A stretch of 21,006 nt of DNA, taken from contig WTXI01000505.1 in NCBI GenBank assembly GCA_022376515.1, forward strand, positions 1 through 21,006, in the 5' to 3' direction. Shown one piece after another: positions 1 to 8,405 of this stretch. Under the pieces are notes generated by a model that was not told where the DNA came from, made no database searches, and was given only the letters and a program-made list of their open reading frames with translations. How positions within the stretch are numbered: the stretch's first letter is position 1; every line of letters starts with the position of its first letter. Origin of the DNA: Lactifluus volemus (taxonomy: Eukaryota; Basidiomycota; Agaricomycetes; Russulales; Russulaceae). The position numbers were made by a program, and so were the translations under genes.

Positions 1-21
1 CATCCATACCAGGGCCTGACT

Positions 22-1593
22 TTAACTTATTGCGGCTCTGTTTTTTTTGGGAAACGGACCGTGGCCTTGGACGGCAAGTCCGCTACTGGTGATAGGAAGA
101 TCCGAGGAAGACCCCCAGTCCGCTTGAAGCTTTTTGCTAAGGAACGCGGCAATTGTCTTGTCGATATCATCGCAGTCACCAGTCCTCGAGGCTTCGGGCG
201 TTACTTTCTTCCCCGAGGCCCCTCCGGCAGAGGGTTTCGTAGGATCTGTATCTCGAGAAGCTACTGCTCAGTCGCTGACGCATTGCTAACTTTAGCCTAA
301 GACTGACCGGGTAACTTATCTTCGGTCGGATCCACCAAACCGGTTTTAGACTTCGCGAGGTCGTTTGCTGCTTCGATCCGTGTCAGAATAAGAAGCCATA
401 GCGAGGCTTGTTGATGACGACTCACCAACATTCGCCCGGCCTGGCTTCTGCTTCTTGGGCTTTACTCGTTGGGGCATACCACTAGCTGCAACAGCCATCC
501 CTGCCGGCAATGAAGAATCGGCAATGGCAGGTGTAGCTAGCCTGATGTAAGCTTTGTACGTCCCGTAAGATTCGGCAGTTCATCACCAATGATAGTCACT
601 TACCAGTTGAGGCCATCGATTTCTCGTTCCGCAAATGTTTCTTCTGGGTGTCGGATGGCATGTTAACACCCCGGACGTTTGAATTTTCATGTTCGGGAAA
701 AGATTCTCTTCCTGACGGAATACCATTTTTCTTCCTCTTTTTGTGCAAAGTTTCAGTGGGCCGGGTGGATTCATCCCCCGACAGTACATACTTAGCAGCC
801 TTCCTCTTTTTCCCCCCTGATTGTGCTATCTGAGTTTGTACCGAAGACTTCACCTTCTTGGTATTAGAAGCGGGGTACGACGTGGCTGGGCGCAAAAGCG
901 GTGGAATCATAGTGCCAGAAGCGGACTTATGTGCAACGGCGGAAGGCACTATGCAGGATGATGAAGGTTCGGCATTATCCAGGACTGATTGGTCGGCGAG
1001 CGGAGAGGCTGGACGCATTACATGGTCGCTGCTGGATGCGATATTCCGCCGCTTTCGGGGGAGAGAGGTACCCATGACATCCATGTCATGTAGCTGTACC
1101 AAGGTGCTTTCATTTGGATGCTTCTCGTGTTCTCTAGGCGCACCCCCCATCTACCCATCGTGATTAGGAGAACGCTGAATGAAGGGGCGTCGCGGCAGAC
1201 GCACATCGGAGTTTGACGAAGGCTGAGTATTCTCCGAAATTACCACTGCCACAGTTGCATGAAACGAGGCCTTTGTAAGAGCCCTAAAGGCTTCAAAGTC
1301 ATCATCTGAACGACATTGAGATTTCTGTAAAGCTGACTGTCAGATGGACGCACCGTCCTCCAAGTCAATTCTTCTCCCATCGCGTAATTGAGATAGCTCT
1401 ATCGGAGCATCAGAACTGAGGCCAAGCTTTTTTCGAACAACTTGTTTCGTCTCCTCGAGAGATTGTTCTTTGCTCGAGATAAACGCAGTCAGCACAAGCC
1501 AAATATTGGTTGCCCGAGGAAGTTCGTACCTTTGAATAGGCGATCAAAGGCCCTTTCCGAGGTTTGGTACGTGATTCTTGGGTACCCAGACAT
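22..1593 (-). CDS. Basic serine-rich protein with N-terminal ubiquitin/PB1-like segment, probably nuclear
   Basis: I do not recognise the family. Seven exons join in frame to 414 residues: 1593-1530, 1467-1354, 1305-1155, 1106-604, 536-426, 367-308 and 263-22 (stop TAA at 24-22). Residues about 1-70 contain LEETKQVVRKKLGL and, across the exon 2/3 junction, LRDGRRIDLEDDDDFEAF. This layout suggests a ubiquitin- or PB1-like fold, but only by resemblance. The rest is rich in Ser, Pro and Lys, with nuclear-localisation-like clusters KKRKAAK and HKKRKK around residues 220-245. Splicing removes an in-frame TGA (intron 1353-1306) and an in-frame TAG (intron 1154-1107). Donors include GTAAGT and GTGAGT; two acceptors are the weaker AAAG. 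The ATG at 1593 is the first usable one, but coding-like sequence further upstream could mean more 5' exons. Function is unknown; a chromatin or other nuclear role is inference only. Confidence 0.68.
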
Positions 1594-1646
1594 GAGTGGG
1601 CGTTGGCAGCCAGCACGGCAATCACCGAAGTCGGCCAACCACTTAC

Positions 1647-1850
1647 CCTCAACACACACGCTTAACCATTTCCTCAATGGCGGGCCCTGCTGGTACGATT
1701 CTACCAGATTATTGCATATCTTGTCTTGGAATCGATCATTTTTCAAGGTTCTGGTTTCAATCCCCACTTGCCCGGCTTCAAACACAAATTTCTCGCCAAA
1801 GCCCTCGGAGCTACCATGTGGTTTTTCATATTTTACCGTGCCAGGTTCGT
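1647..1850 (-). other. Coding-like segment upstream of the nuclear-protein gene, unresolved
   Basis: On the minus strand 1850-1647 is open and reads like protein (DEPGTVKYEKPHG at its start, RKWLSVCVE at its end). It has an acceptor-like GAGTTAG before it and a strong donor GGTAAGT after it. The donor is in phase 1 and could splice to the acceptor at 1467, skipping the ATG exon at 1593, giving VCVE-EQSLEETK. A second coding-like stretch around 2057-1954 (CACSCPSHGC, then RPYTE) ends in GTAAGT but does not join this one in phase. These may be 5' exons of the 22-1593 gene, or a decayed neighbour. Confidence 0.35.
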
Positions 1851-2432
1851 CTAACTCTCATTCACTATGCTCTTGAAGTGAACCCTTTTTTCTTAGAGAG
1901 GATGGCCCCAAACTTTTGGTACGCTGCTGTTCAGCTGCTAGGCTAATACTTACCCCTCCGTATAGGGTCTAAAACATCCATGGGAGGGACATGAACACGC
2001 GCACTCTGAAGACGGGGCCTCCCACCATTGATCCTGATCGTCCCTCTTTCGTTGTATCACACACTTGGCGAAATACAAATATTAGAACTGTTTCATATAA
2101 TCTTGTGATGCCTGCCTTTGAAGAGTCCTTACACCAGGTCCCGCGGATACTTGGTATGATCTGGCCTAGTTGGACCGCGGACAGATGATAATACAACCAC
2201 GACTGGAACGTAATCAATAATCACTGACGATAATGTATGCCGTATGAAAATGATACAGGAATGCACAATATTGCAAAAAGCCTTCGTTATCAACAGACAC
2301 CACCTCAAAATTCGAGCGAGGACATAGATCTCCTGCGCCTTTACTACATCTATCAGGTTTATAAGACCGGATACAGTATATATTATCCAATGACGATTCT
2401 AATGACTACGATTCTGACGAGATACACGCTTT
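1851..2432. other. Intergenic region, no gene resolved
   Basis: It contains only short open stretches in several frames. The minus strand has coding-like pieces near 2220-2130 and 2057-1954 that I could not splice into one frame. The right end grows AT-rich towards the promoter of secreted-protein copy A. Confidence 0.4.
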
Positions 2433-2438
2433 TCAGCA

Positions 2439-2445
2439 TATAAAA
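2439..2445 (+). promoter_or_regulatory. TATA box of secreted-protein copy A
   Basis: TATAAAA followed by CCCCATCGACA. Copy C has the related TATAATA plus CACCCATCGACA at 8991-9008. The box lies 227 nt from the conserved leader splice donor, against 61-76 nt in the other copies, because of the insertion at 2473-2649. Confidence 0.55.
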
Positions 2446-2472
2446 CCCCATCGACATCCATTGTTCTTGAGT

Positions 2473-2649
2473 TCTATGATGCCAGGAAGTTGGATGTCAT
2501 TTTCTGAATGAAAAAGTGAGTGCTCAGTGAGCCTCAGTCAGGCACTAGGCATATGGAGTCACTCATATACTCACTAAAGTATTCTGCTCTGTTCATCTGT
2601 ATTGCTTGGAGTACTCATTCAAGCAATGAAGATGTACAGAGCAGGATAC
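2473..2649. mobile_element. 177-bp insertion in the leader of copy A
   Basis: The 8-bp sequence TCTTGAGT occurs at 2465-2472 and again at 2650-2657. The DNA between them is absent from the matching leader of copies B, C and D. Removing one repeat plus the insert restores a continuous leader running into GAGTACTGGATA. An 8-bp duplication is typical of hAT-type insertion, but I see no terminal inverted repeats at the insert ends. The right half is a strong hairpin (2578-2650). This may be a small non-autonomous element. Confidence 0.5.
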
Positions 2650-2650
2650 T
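2578..2650. repeat. 31-bp imperfect inverted repeat (hairpin)
   Basis: The left arm 2578-2608 (starting AGTATTCTGCTCTGTTCATC) pairs with the right arm 2620-2650 (ending ACAGAGCAGGATACT) at about 27 of 31 positions, around an 11-nt loop. It ends right beside the conserved leader exon of copy A. Confidence 0.8.
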
Positions 2651-2665
2651 CTTGAGTACTGGATA

Positions 2666-2737
2666 GTGCATTTAAATTTCTCTTACACCATTATCTTTGC
2701 TTGCCTGCTGACTCCCTACCTTCTTCCCAAATGCCAG
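2666..2737 (+). other. Conserved 5' UTR intron of copy A
   Basis: The donor context GAGTACTGGATA|GTGCAT and acceptor AATGCCAG match the leader introns of copies B and C, with a CTGAC branch-like site near the 3' end. Its length is 72 nt. Confidence 0.6.
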
Positions 2738-2855
2738 CCACTTTAATTCTTTCCGAATTCGATTTTCCTCATTTTTGTACTGAGAACCACTCATTCACAA
2801 CTTACAAACCAGGTAACCAATAGCATCTTTGCCTCGCCCTTGACATTTCACGGAA

Positions 2856-3296
2856 ATGCGCCCATTTCCAGACAGTCGCACAAGTTCTTCGCTTCACGTT
2901 CGCCAACTCCACGCTTCCGGCTCCTGCGCCGGCACTGAAAGAGACATTTAAATCGAGGAAGTTTTAGCTTGGTGACGGATATCAAGAATCTGGCCAAGGA
3001 TGCCGCTATACAAGGTGCCCTCGTCGGAGTTTGGTCCTTTGCGCTACCCTCGTTTCAAGGCTTCGTCAATGGCAATTACAGGTACATACGCTCTCCTCCT
3101 CCCGACTTCCATTACATCCTCTTTCCCCCCGCTTCCACGAACCGAATCATGACAAGGATTTGACGTACAATCGCTTTCTCAGTCGTCGGGCCTTTGACCC
3201 GGACTTCACGCGCGCACCGCCGTGCCCCCGCTGACCAGTCTCACCGATGAGCACCTCGCGTTGCTGAGTGTTCTTTCACGCCGGGTGATCGACTAG
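2856..3296 (+). pseudogene. Secreted-protein family copy A, frameshifted pseudogene
   Basis: This copy aligns with copies B and C from the start codon (ATGCGCCCATTTC) to the end (encoded LLSVLSRRVID, stop at 3294-3296). An extra C soon after the ATG (TTTCCAG against TTTCAG in copy C) breaks the frame inside the signal peptide. A 3-nt deletion follows. The Pro/Gly-rich centre is gone, although IQGALVGVWS still resembles IQGAIAGLFS of copy B. The intron survives as about 3082-3182. Exon 2 is shortened, has lost the Lys-Arg region and shifts frame again. The 3' flank also matches copy C (GGCGGATTGC, GAGACATCT), so the duplication unit extended beyond the gene. Confidence 0.8.
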
Positions 3297-3734
3297 GCCG
3301 ATAGAAGGCCCTTTCTGAGGTGAACACCAAATGACCATTGGTTGACTACAATGGCTTCATTGTTTTGGTTTGATAATGCGTCCGCTGGCGGATTGCAACC
3401 TTTTCTGGGGTTTGTATCACTAACAGAGTTCACGTTTTATGACCGAGACATCTGCGTTTGCAGCGGAGTAGTGCGCGGAGTGGTCCACTAGGGGCTTTTG
3501 TTATGCATGCACACATGAATTTCAGGCAGCTGGGTACCACGGGCTCATTTTTTCGCATGTCGGCGACCACGTATAAATATGGGCAAGTCAATGAGCGATT
3601 CTGCGCGTTGCACATTCATCCCGGAATAATCTGCGATCTTCACACAGGTGGGTATAATCCTTGGCGTTTCACGCTCATAAAAGCCTCATATTGACCGCTC
3701 ACCGAGACAACAAATCTTTGAAGGACTTCTGGCC
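3297..3734. other. 3' flank of copy A up to the TIR element
   Basis: The first 150 bases keep similarity to the region after copy C (GGCGGATTGC near 3388, GACCGAGACATCTGCG near 3440). I see no gene in the rest. Confidence 0.5.
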
Positions 3735-3762
3735 ATCAGGAAAAATCTCACTTGCTAAATCC
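3735..3762 (+). repeat. Left terminal inverted repeat
   Basis: Begins ATCAGGAAAAATCTCACTTG. It differs from the right copy at inner positions 12, 17, 18 and 26. Confidence 0.8.
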
Positions 3763-3957
3763 ATCTAATTTAGCACTAACCTTCTAATGGCCTTCTAAAG
3801 TGTGATAAAACGTGCTAAGACCCGATGACTAGTTTTAGACCTAAGGTCCAGCTAGCGAGTGTCATATTTTGATCTAAATTATGTCTAATTATGACTATTT
3901 AGTACATATGCATATCTCTAGTAATAAACGGATTTACATAAATGTATGACATTGGCC

Positions 3958-5260
3958 CTTTTTTTTTTCAAGTCTGCATTTATATTCCGCAACATGTGGC
4001 TATAACAAAGATGCAGTCCCCGGAGATGACAACATGCACGGCAACGACGTCAGCGCAGAGATTCCTCCTTTTTGCATTCTGCTGGCTCGGGTGCGTCTAG
4101 CCCCGGAAGCGGGGCGGAAGACGGTCTTCAGACGAAGCGGCTGAGGACGACCACTAACGAGGAGACACCGTCTCTGTTACTGCGCATGGGAAACGTGCGA
4201 CGTCTTTCACCAGGGGCACGCAGTCGACAGGCGTCAAACTCAAAGTCCTCACCGGCGCTCCAAGCTCAGTCCTCGGATTCGCCAAGGCATCGGGGGTAGG
4301 ATAGTAAAGACGGCAGGGGAGGTAAGGAGCGTAGCGGTGAACTTGACGTTTTCTTGGTTGTGTGGGCGGCGTTTCCTGGCGCCTGCTTCGGCTATCCTGG
4401 GTCTCGGGAGCATGCAGGGGCGAGTCGATTTGGTGAAAAGGCTCACAGCCTTCCCACCTTGGGCCGTGCTAAGTAGGATGGGGAGTGAGAGGTCGCGATC
4501 CACCGGTTGGAGGATGTCGCGAGGGCGTCAGCGTAGCGGGCAGGCCGTGATGACATGTTCAACAGATTGTGTGGGGGCCCCGCAGGAACAGCTTGTGGGA
4601 AGGTCAGGGCGAAATTTGGCCGTGTACGACCTGATGAAGGTGTGGCCCGTGATGAGCCTGACAAGGGTGGAGAAAACTGTCGTGTCCCTTCGATCCTTGG
4701 ATTACCGGCAGGATTTGGCCATTTGGCGGTGTGGGGAGGGCAATGTAGGTTTGGGAGCGGTGATAGTTGCTCAGACAACGGTCGGCCCATGTGTCGATTG
4801 CTGAGGCTTTGGCTTCACGGCGTTGATAGCTGACGGTGTGCGGTTCACGGTGGTTGGACGGGAGCGGGCGCGGAGCGATTGTGTCTGTCAGGTGTTTGGT
4901 GTGGACAAAGCCGTGCAGCGCACGGTCTTGTGGTGCCCAGACTATCTGGATTTTGAGGTTCCTGTATAAGGAGAGGAGAATATCAGCCTTCTGTCTGAAA
5001 GAAAGAGAGAAGGGTTGGCCTGGGTGGGGACCCAGCTTGGTTATGTCGGAGATGGCAGTGGGGTCGGGGGAGACGAGGAGGATGTGGGTAGCGGGGAGAA
5101 TGAGTTGGGCAAGTGAGATACCGGTGTCAATCACATTGACACACATGCCAATCTTGTGGCACAATAGGACCATATGTCTTCGCAATTCCTGCTGCTCGCC
5201 CGACATTTCTTAGCCTTTGTCAGCCTGATGACACCCCAACTAGACGGGGTGTTCATAAGG
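3958..5260 (-). pseudogene. Truncated LINE fragment: degenerate RNase H and C-terminal region
   Basis: The minus strand 5206-4604 encodes a degenerate RNase H-like region: HPGQ, then QKADILLSLYRNLKIQIVWAP, then the position where GNExAD is expected. This matches the RNase H of fungal non-LTR retrotransposons (jockey/Tad-like). Other frames continue it: LVRLITGHTFIRSY at about 4665-4621, CSCGAPTQSVEHVITACP at about 4590-4537, and LSLPILLSTAQGGKAVSLF near 4495-4440. Frameshifts and stops break it. The catalytic GNEQAD-like Asp site reads GFVHTK, so the enzyme is dead. A run of T at 3958-3970 on the plus strand is consistent with an old poly(A) tail at its 3' end. No reverse transcriptase domain remains. 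Confidence 0.7.
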
Positions 5261-5700
5261 AACAAGAGTCAGATAGTGTTGATGAAAAGAACCGGCAGCA
5301 AACTGGAATGAGGCAGGAGCATTGGCGACAGCTGGGAGCGGGATGGCATATGTAGCTTTAGTATGTGTTGACTTAGACGTGTTGACGACGAGAACTCTAC
5401 CTTCCTCATTAGGTTACAGTAACAAGTCACGAGTGGATTAGTCAGGTTGAACTTTGAACTGAACCTGCCCAGGGATTGTCTTTCCGTCAATTCTCCTCGT
5501 CTCGCCTCTGGCTGCAGAGTCAAATTACAGTACCAGCAACTCTGTAGTTTCCACAATGTTCTACCCTGCCCATTCCAAAGCCCAAGGCATTCCCCCATTT
5601 GTCTCTGCAACAAAGTAAGTTGGAATTCTCTTCTTTTCCACCATTGTAACGTTTCTTTCCTCACTAAATTTGTGAATCATCCATCCCTTCCAGATCGACA

Positions 5701-6163
5701 ATGACAACGACAACCGCTGCGACTGCAGCTACAGCACCCTCTGTTGCTCACGTCCATGATCTACTCTCAAATTCAAGCCAGACGTAGTGAAGATCGCCTC
5801 TAATGTCTCTCTTGCCCAGATGCAGATTGATGTCCGCTTCCTCAGGCAAGTTGGTGCAGGCCGATATGATCACATATCATGAGCCAGGAGAGCCACTGCA
5901 GCTCGGTCACCCTGCTATGTATGTCTCGTCTTGTGTGCATGGCTTGGGAACCTCGCGCTGAACCTAACAAACAACAGCATCGGCACACCCAAGGTGACAC
6001 AGCTCGTTGTGGGTCTCTACAGCCCCAAATTGGTCGTTAGATTCACGCTTGTCTCTACCAATGGCAGCAAAGGTGCCGAGTTGATTTCTTCTTATGATAT
6101 TTGTTGCTCAACCTCAGCGCATGATAGGTGACACCGGCAACCTCCTCACCTGGTCCTATTGAC
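5701..6163 (+). pseudogene. Decayed plus-strand gene inside the TIR element, unknown product
   Basis: Starting at ATG 5701 there is a short Thr/Ala-rich reading (MTTTTAATAATAPSVAHVHD) that runs into a stop. A second segment reads FKPDVVKIASNVSLAQMQID, and a third in another frame reads SGKLVQADMITYHEPGEP. Two intron-like gaps then join in frame: GTATGTCTC...CTAAC...ACAG at about 5919-5975 and GTGCCGAG...GATAG near 6072-6127, giving IIGTPKVTQLVVGLYSPK and ending in LLTWSY. The frame change between segments two and three suggests a frameshift, although an unseen intron is possible. I do not recognise a family. It may be captured host sequence. Confidence 0.4.
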
Positions 6164-6482
6164 GCCCCATTGATGTGTGCCCCCCCCCCCGAGTGCTGTC
6201 CACCACCACCACATTAGACCACGATATTAAGAGTTAATTAGATGGGTAGATGTATTAGTGTGTTTAGCACTCATTTTTGATAATTTATATGTTTTTAATA
6301 AACAAACTATGGTGATAATTCCGTGATAATTTGGTGATAATTTGAAACTTTTTAGTGACAATTTAGAAGCTCTTTAGAGGCCTCTAACGGTGATCTAACA
6401 GTGGTCTAATTAGAGCTAATTAGAAGGGGGGTTAGTTAAAGTTGATAATGGGCGCTTACCTGCTAATTAGAGCTAATTAGCC

Positions 6483-6510
6483 GGTTTTAGCACTTGAGGT
6501 TTTTCCTGAT
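6483..6510 (-). repeat. Right terminal inverted repeat
   Basis: Ends GAGGTTTTTCCTGAT on the plus strand, the reverse complement of the left end with four mismatches. Confidence 0.8.
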
Positions 6511-6732
6511 GTGAAACCTTTCCTCTCCACATCAAGCTCAAATTACATTAATCACAGAACACGAGCCCCTACAACTAATCATCATCTATCTTGTCCGAGT
6601 CTGTGGACTACAGACATTGGGTGTGTGTGTAATGTAGGTGGTACAAAAGATCTGGGGGCTCAAAAGTTGCGGGGATGGAGAGTCAAGTCAATTTGTCTCA
6701 GTGAGTACTCATGCCCCACGATGAGACATATC
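6511..6732. other. Region between the TIR element and relic copy D
   Basis: Short frames only, and no gene is supported. Confidence 0.5.
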
Positions 6733-7030
6733 GGTTTATAAACCTTCATCCGTTACTCATTCAATTCAAGTCTCTTATCACCATGACCTTGACGCTCTCG
6801 GGTACCCTATAGCTTCTTCATCTTCGCCCTTGTCTTGCTAGCTGGCTAGTAATCCATCGCCGGCTTCCCCTATACTAGGCCCTTTCATTCCTTCGTTTGA
6901 CGCACAATGTGGACCAACAATGTCAAGCGGTTCGACCTTCAAGTGGAAAATCCCCTGATCTCCCTTACATACCCTTCCCACTCTGCCCTAACGAACCGAA
7001 TGAGTACAGTATACCCTTTTGTCTTGGATC
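6733..7030 (+). pseudogene. Relic copy D of the secreted-protein family: promoter and leader without a coding region
   Basis: TTATAAA at 6736-6742 and TCGGGTACCCTATAGC at about 6799 match the TATA and leader donor of copies B and C (GGGTACTGGATAGT). The stretch CTTGTCTTGCTAGCTGGCTA near 6831 closely matches CGTCTTGCTAGCTGGCTAAA of copy B near 7577, and TTCATTCCTTCG follows as in B. No signal-peptide start codon is left. After about 6960 the sequence resembles the family's coding intron (CCTAACGAACCGAATGA; copy A has CACGAACCGAATCATGA). Confidence 0.6.
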
Positions 7031-7079
7031 ACCCATTGAAAGCAAGACGAATCTCCTGCTTGTGAGTTCGAGGTTCAAC

Positions 7080-7270
7080 AAGTGGCGACTCGTGAGAGGG
7101 GAAGAGTGGAGAGGGGGAAGAATGGAGCGGCGGCGAGAGGAAGAAAATGCGTCGAGAGCCCATAAACAGGATCGAAACGAGTAGTGTAGGCGTAAGAGGA
7201 GAATAAGAGGAGACTTGGAGAGACTTGAGGCAGACAAAGATTTCGAGAAGAAGGGGAAAGTGGCGATGGT
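7080..7270 (+). repeat. Purine-rich tract
   Basis: The plus strand is strongly biased to A and G over about 190 bases (repeated GAGAGG, GGAAGA, AGGAGA). It encodes nothing recognisable and lies upstream of the copy B promoter. Confidence 0.6.
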
Positions 7271-7394
7271 TCGCTAGACTTGCAAGTACATCAGAGACTG
7301 GTGATCTAAAAGTGGGAAGTACGTCGAGCACGGGCATCGCGGGCCAAGTAAAACTTGAACGCGAGCTGAACGGGGCCGTGGAACAATATATGGC

Positions 7395-7417
7395 ACGTTT
7401 GTCGCGGCGACAAACGT
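7395..7417. promoter_or_regulatory. Perfect dyad upstream of copy B
   Basis: ACGTTTGTCGC, one base, then GCGACAAACGT. The 11-bp arms are perfect and lie about 60 bp before the TATA-like box of copy B, so this is a candidate dimeric regulator site. Confidence 0.5.
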
Positions 7418-7436
7418 TGGTTAAGCCATCGCGAGT

Positions 7437-7469
7437 ATTGTCCGTTATCATTAACGTTGAACGGACAAT
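7437..7469. promoter_or_regulatory. Second perfect dyad upstream of copy B
   Basis: ATTGTCCGTT at 7437-7446 and AACGGACAAT at 7460-7469 form a perfect 10-bp inverted repeat with a 13-bp spacer. It ends 9 bp before TTTAAAA at 7478-7484. Confidence 0.5.
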
Positions 7470-7477
7470 CATGAACC

Positions 7478-7484
7478 TTTAAAA
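7478..7484 (+). promoter_or_regulatory. TATA-like box of copy B
   Basis: TTTAAAA followed by CCCATC, 68 nt before the leader splice donor. The position is equivalent to TATAATA in copy C. Confidence 0.45.
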
Positions 7485-7545
7485 CCCATCAAAACCCCAA
7501 ATTTCAAGCACCTCTCAGCATCTTAACGTTCCCGGGTACTGGATA

Positions 7546-7620
7546 GTAAGCTTATTTTCCCTTCGTCTTCGTCTTCGTCTTGCTAGCTGGCTAAACCCCT
7601 ACCCTCTTCCCTGATGCCAG
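7546..7620 (+). other. 5' UTR intron of copy B
   Basis: Donor GGGTACTGGATA|GTAAGC, branch-like GGCTAAAC and acceptor GATGCCAG. It contains CTTCGT repeats. Its length is 75 nt. Confidence 0.65.
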
Positions 7621-7723
7621 CTCCTTTCGTTCCTTCCAAATTTCGAATTCTCTCCGTTTCGTCTTGACGGCGACACGACTTTCAAACCAGTTGATATCTT
7701 TCGTCAATCTACATTGTACGAAA

Positions 7724-8405
7724 ATGCGCCCATCCTATACAGTCGCACAACTTCTCCTCATTTTATCCATCGCCAACTCCGCACTCGCAATGATGAGGCT
7801 TCCGTGGTCCGGTAGCAGTAACAGCAGGCCATCGACAAGCTCGGACCCGTGGACCGACAGGGATGTTTGGAATCTTGTCAAGCAGTACGGAATACAAGGT
7901 GCTATCGCTGGACTTTTCAGCGGTTTCGGGGGAGCGGGAAACAGAGCAATTATCGCTGGTGGTGGAACCAATGGCCCAAATCCGAGTCCGAGTCCGAGTC
8001 CGAGTCCCGTGCCGAGCCCAGTGCCAAGCCCAGTGCCGAGCCCAGTGCCAAGTCCAGTACCGAGCCCCGGGCCGAATCCCAATAACGGTACCAGTCCGTA
8101 CCAACCTGGGCCGGTCAATCCTGGGTCTAATACGACGTACGTATCCTCCTCCCTTTTCACGTTAAAGGATTTGACGCTTTCATAGCCGTCGGGGCTCTGA
8201 CTCGGATGACGCGAGGACCGTCCTGCTTACACGAGACATTCTGAATGCTGTCATGCTCTCCTTACGTACTAACACCGCAAAGTCGTCGACACCTCCGAAA
8301 AGAACTTGGCCAATGTCGCGTAGTATTGATGTTTCTAGGCTGAGTGATAGGGAGCTTGTACTTCTAAGCATTCTTTCACGCCGGGCGATCGAAAATCTCG
8401 ACTAG
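7724..8405 (+). CDS. Small secreted Pro/Ser-rich protein, array copy B
   Basis: Exons 7724-8136 and 8186-8405 (49-nt intron, GTACGT...CATAG) give 210 residues with no known domain. The start is the ATG shared with copies A and C, within AAAATGCGCCC. Residues 1-22 form a signal peptide (VAQLLLILSIANSALA), so the protein should be secreted. A segment with IQGAIAGLFSGFGG follows, then a (PSPSPVPSPV)-type repeat at about residues 86-117 encoded by 6-12-bp tandem repeats. Exon 2 encodes a module shared with copy C: VLLTRDILNAV, then SSTPPKR, then LSDRELVLLSILSRRAIENLD. The Lys-Arg pair is a possible Kex2 site. There are no cysteines in the mature part, so it is not a hydrophobin. The function is unknown; a secreted peptide precursor or wall-associated protein is inference. 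Confidence 0.8.
7979..8075 (+). repeat. Coding minisatellite in copy B
   Basis: Tandem CCGAGT units pass into CCGAGCCCAGTG/CCAAGCCCAGTG units, encoding alternating Pro-Ser and Pro-Val. This is a likely site of length change. Confidence 0.85.

Larger units (their letters stand above)
3735..6510. mobile_element. 2.8-kb element with 28-bp terminal inverted repeats and captured cargo
   Basis: The left end 3735-3762 (ATCAGGAAAAATCTCACTTG...) and the right end 6483-6510 read inward are identical at 24 of 28 positions. Both subterminal zones (3763-3970 and 6200-6482) are AT-rich and packed with short motifs such as CTAATTAG, CTAATTTAG and ATTATCAC. This pattern is common at transposase-binding ends. 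The interior has no recognisable transposase. It carries a LINE RNase H relic on the minus strand and a decayed gene on the plus strand. No long target duplication is visible; both ends show AT next to CAGG, so a 2-bp AT duplication cannot be told from TIR sequence. The element looks non-autonomous and interrupts the secreted-protein array. Confidence 0.72.

Noticed and set aside
1442..1946. Plus-strand frames of 144 and 116 codons
   Set aside because: They have no protein-like features, and the minus strand there carries exons or exon-like segments with splice signals.
1593..2057. A single gene model joining the segments at 2057-1954 and 1850-1647 to the nuclear-protein gene
   Set aside because: The GTAAGT donor near 1953 leaves phase 2, and no phase-2 acceptor precedes the 1850 segment, so the join fails.
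4337..4833. Plus-strand frames of 155 and 92 codons inside the TIR element
   Set aside because: They are antisense to the LINE RNase H relic, which carries recognisable motifs on the minus strand.
3720..6525. A longer target-site duplication around the TIR element
   Set aside because: The flanks TTCTGGCC and GTGAAACC do not match. Only an ambiguous AT next to CAGG is shared.
7050..7085. GAGTTCGAGGTTCAACAAG resembling a tRNA T-arm
   Set aside because: No acceptor stem, D-arm or anticodon arm can be drawn around it.
7979..8075. Short regular repeats that could be taken for a CRISPR-like array
   Set aside because: The units are 6-12 bp, contiguous, without spacers and in frame with Pro-Ser/Pro-Val coding.
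7735..8160. Minus-strand 141-codon Gly/Leu repeat frame opposite copy B
   Set aside because: It is the antisense shadow of the Pro-Ser coding repeat. Copy B has the signal peptide, splice signals and paralogs.
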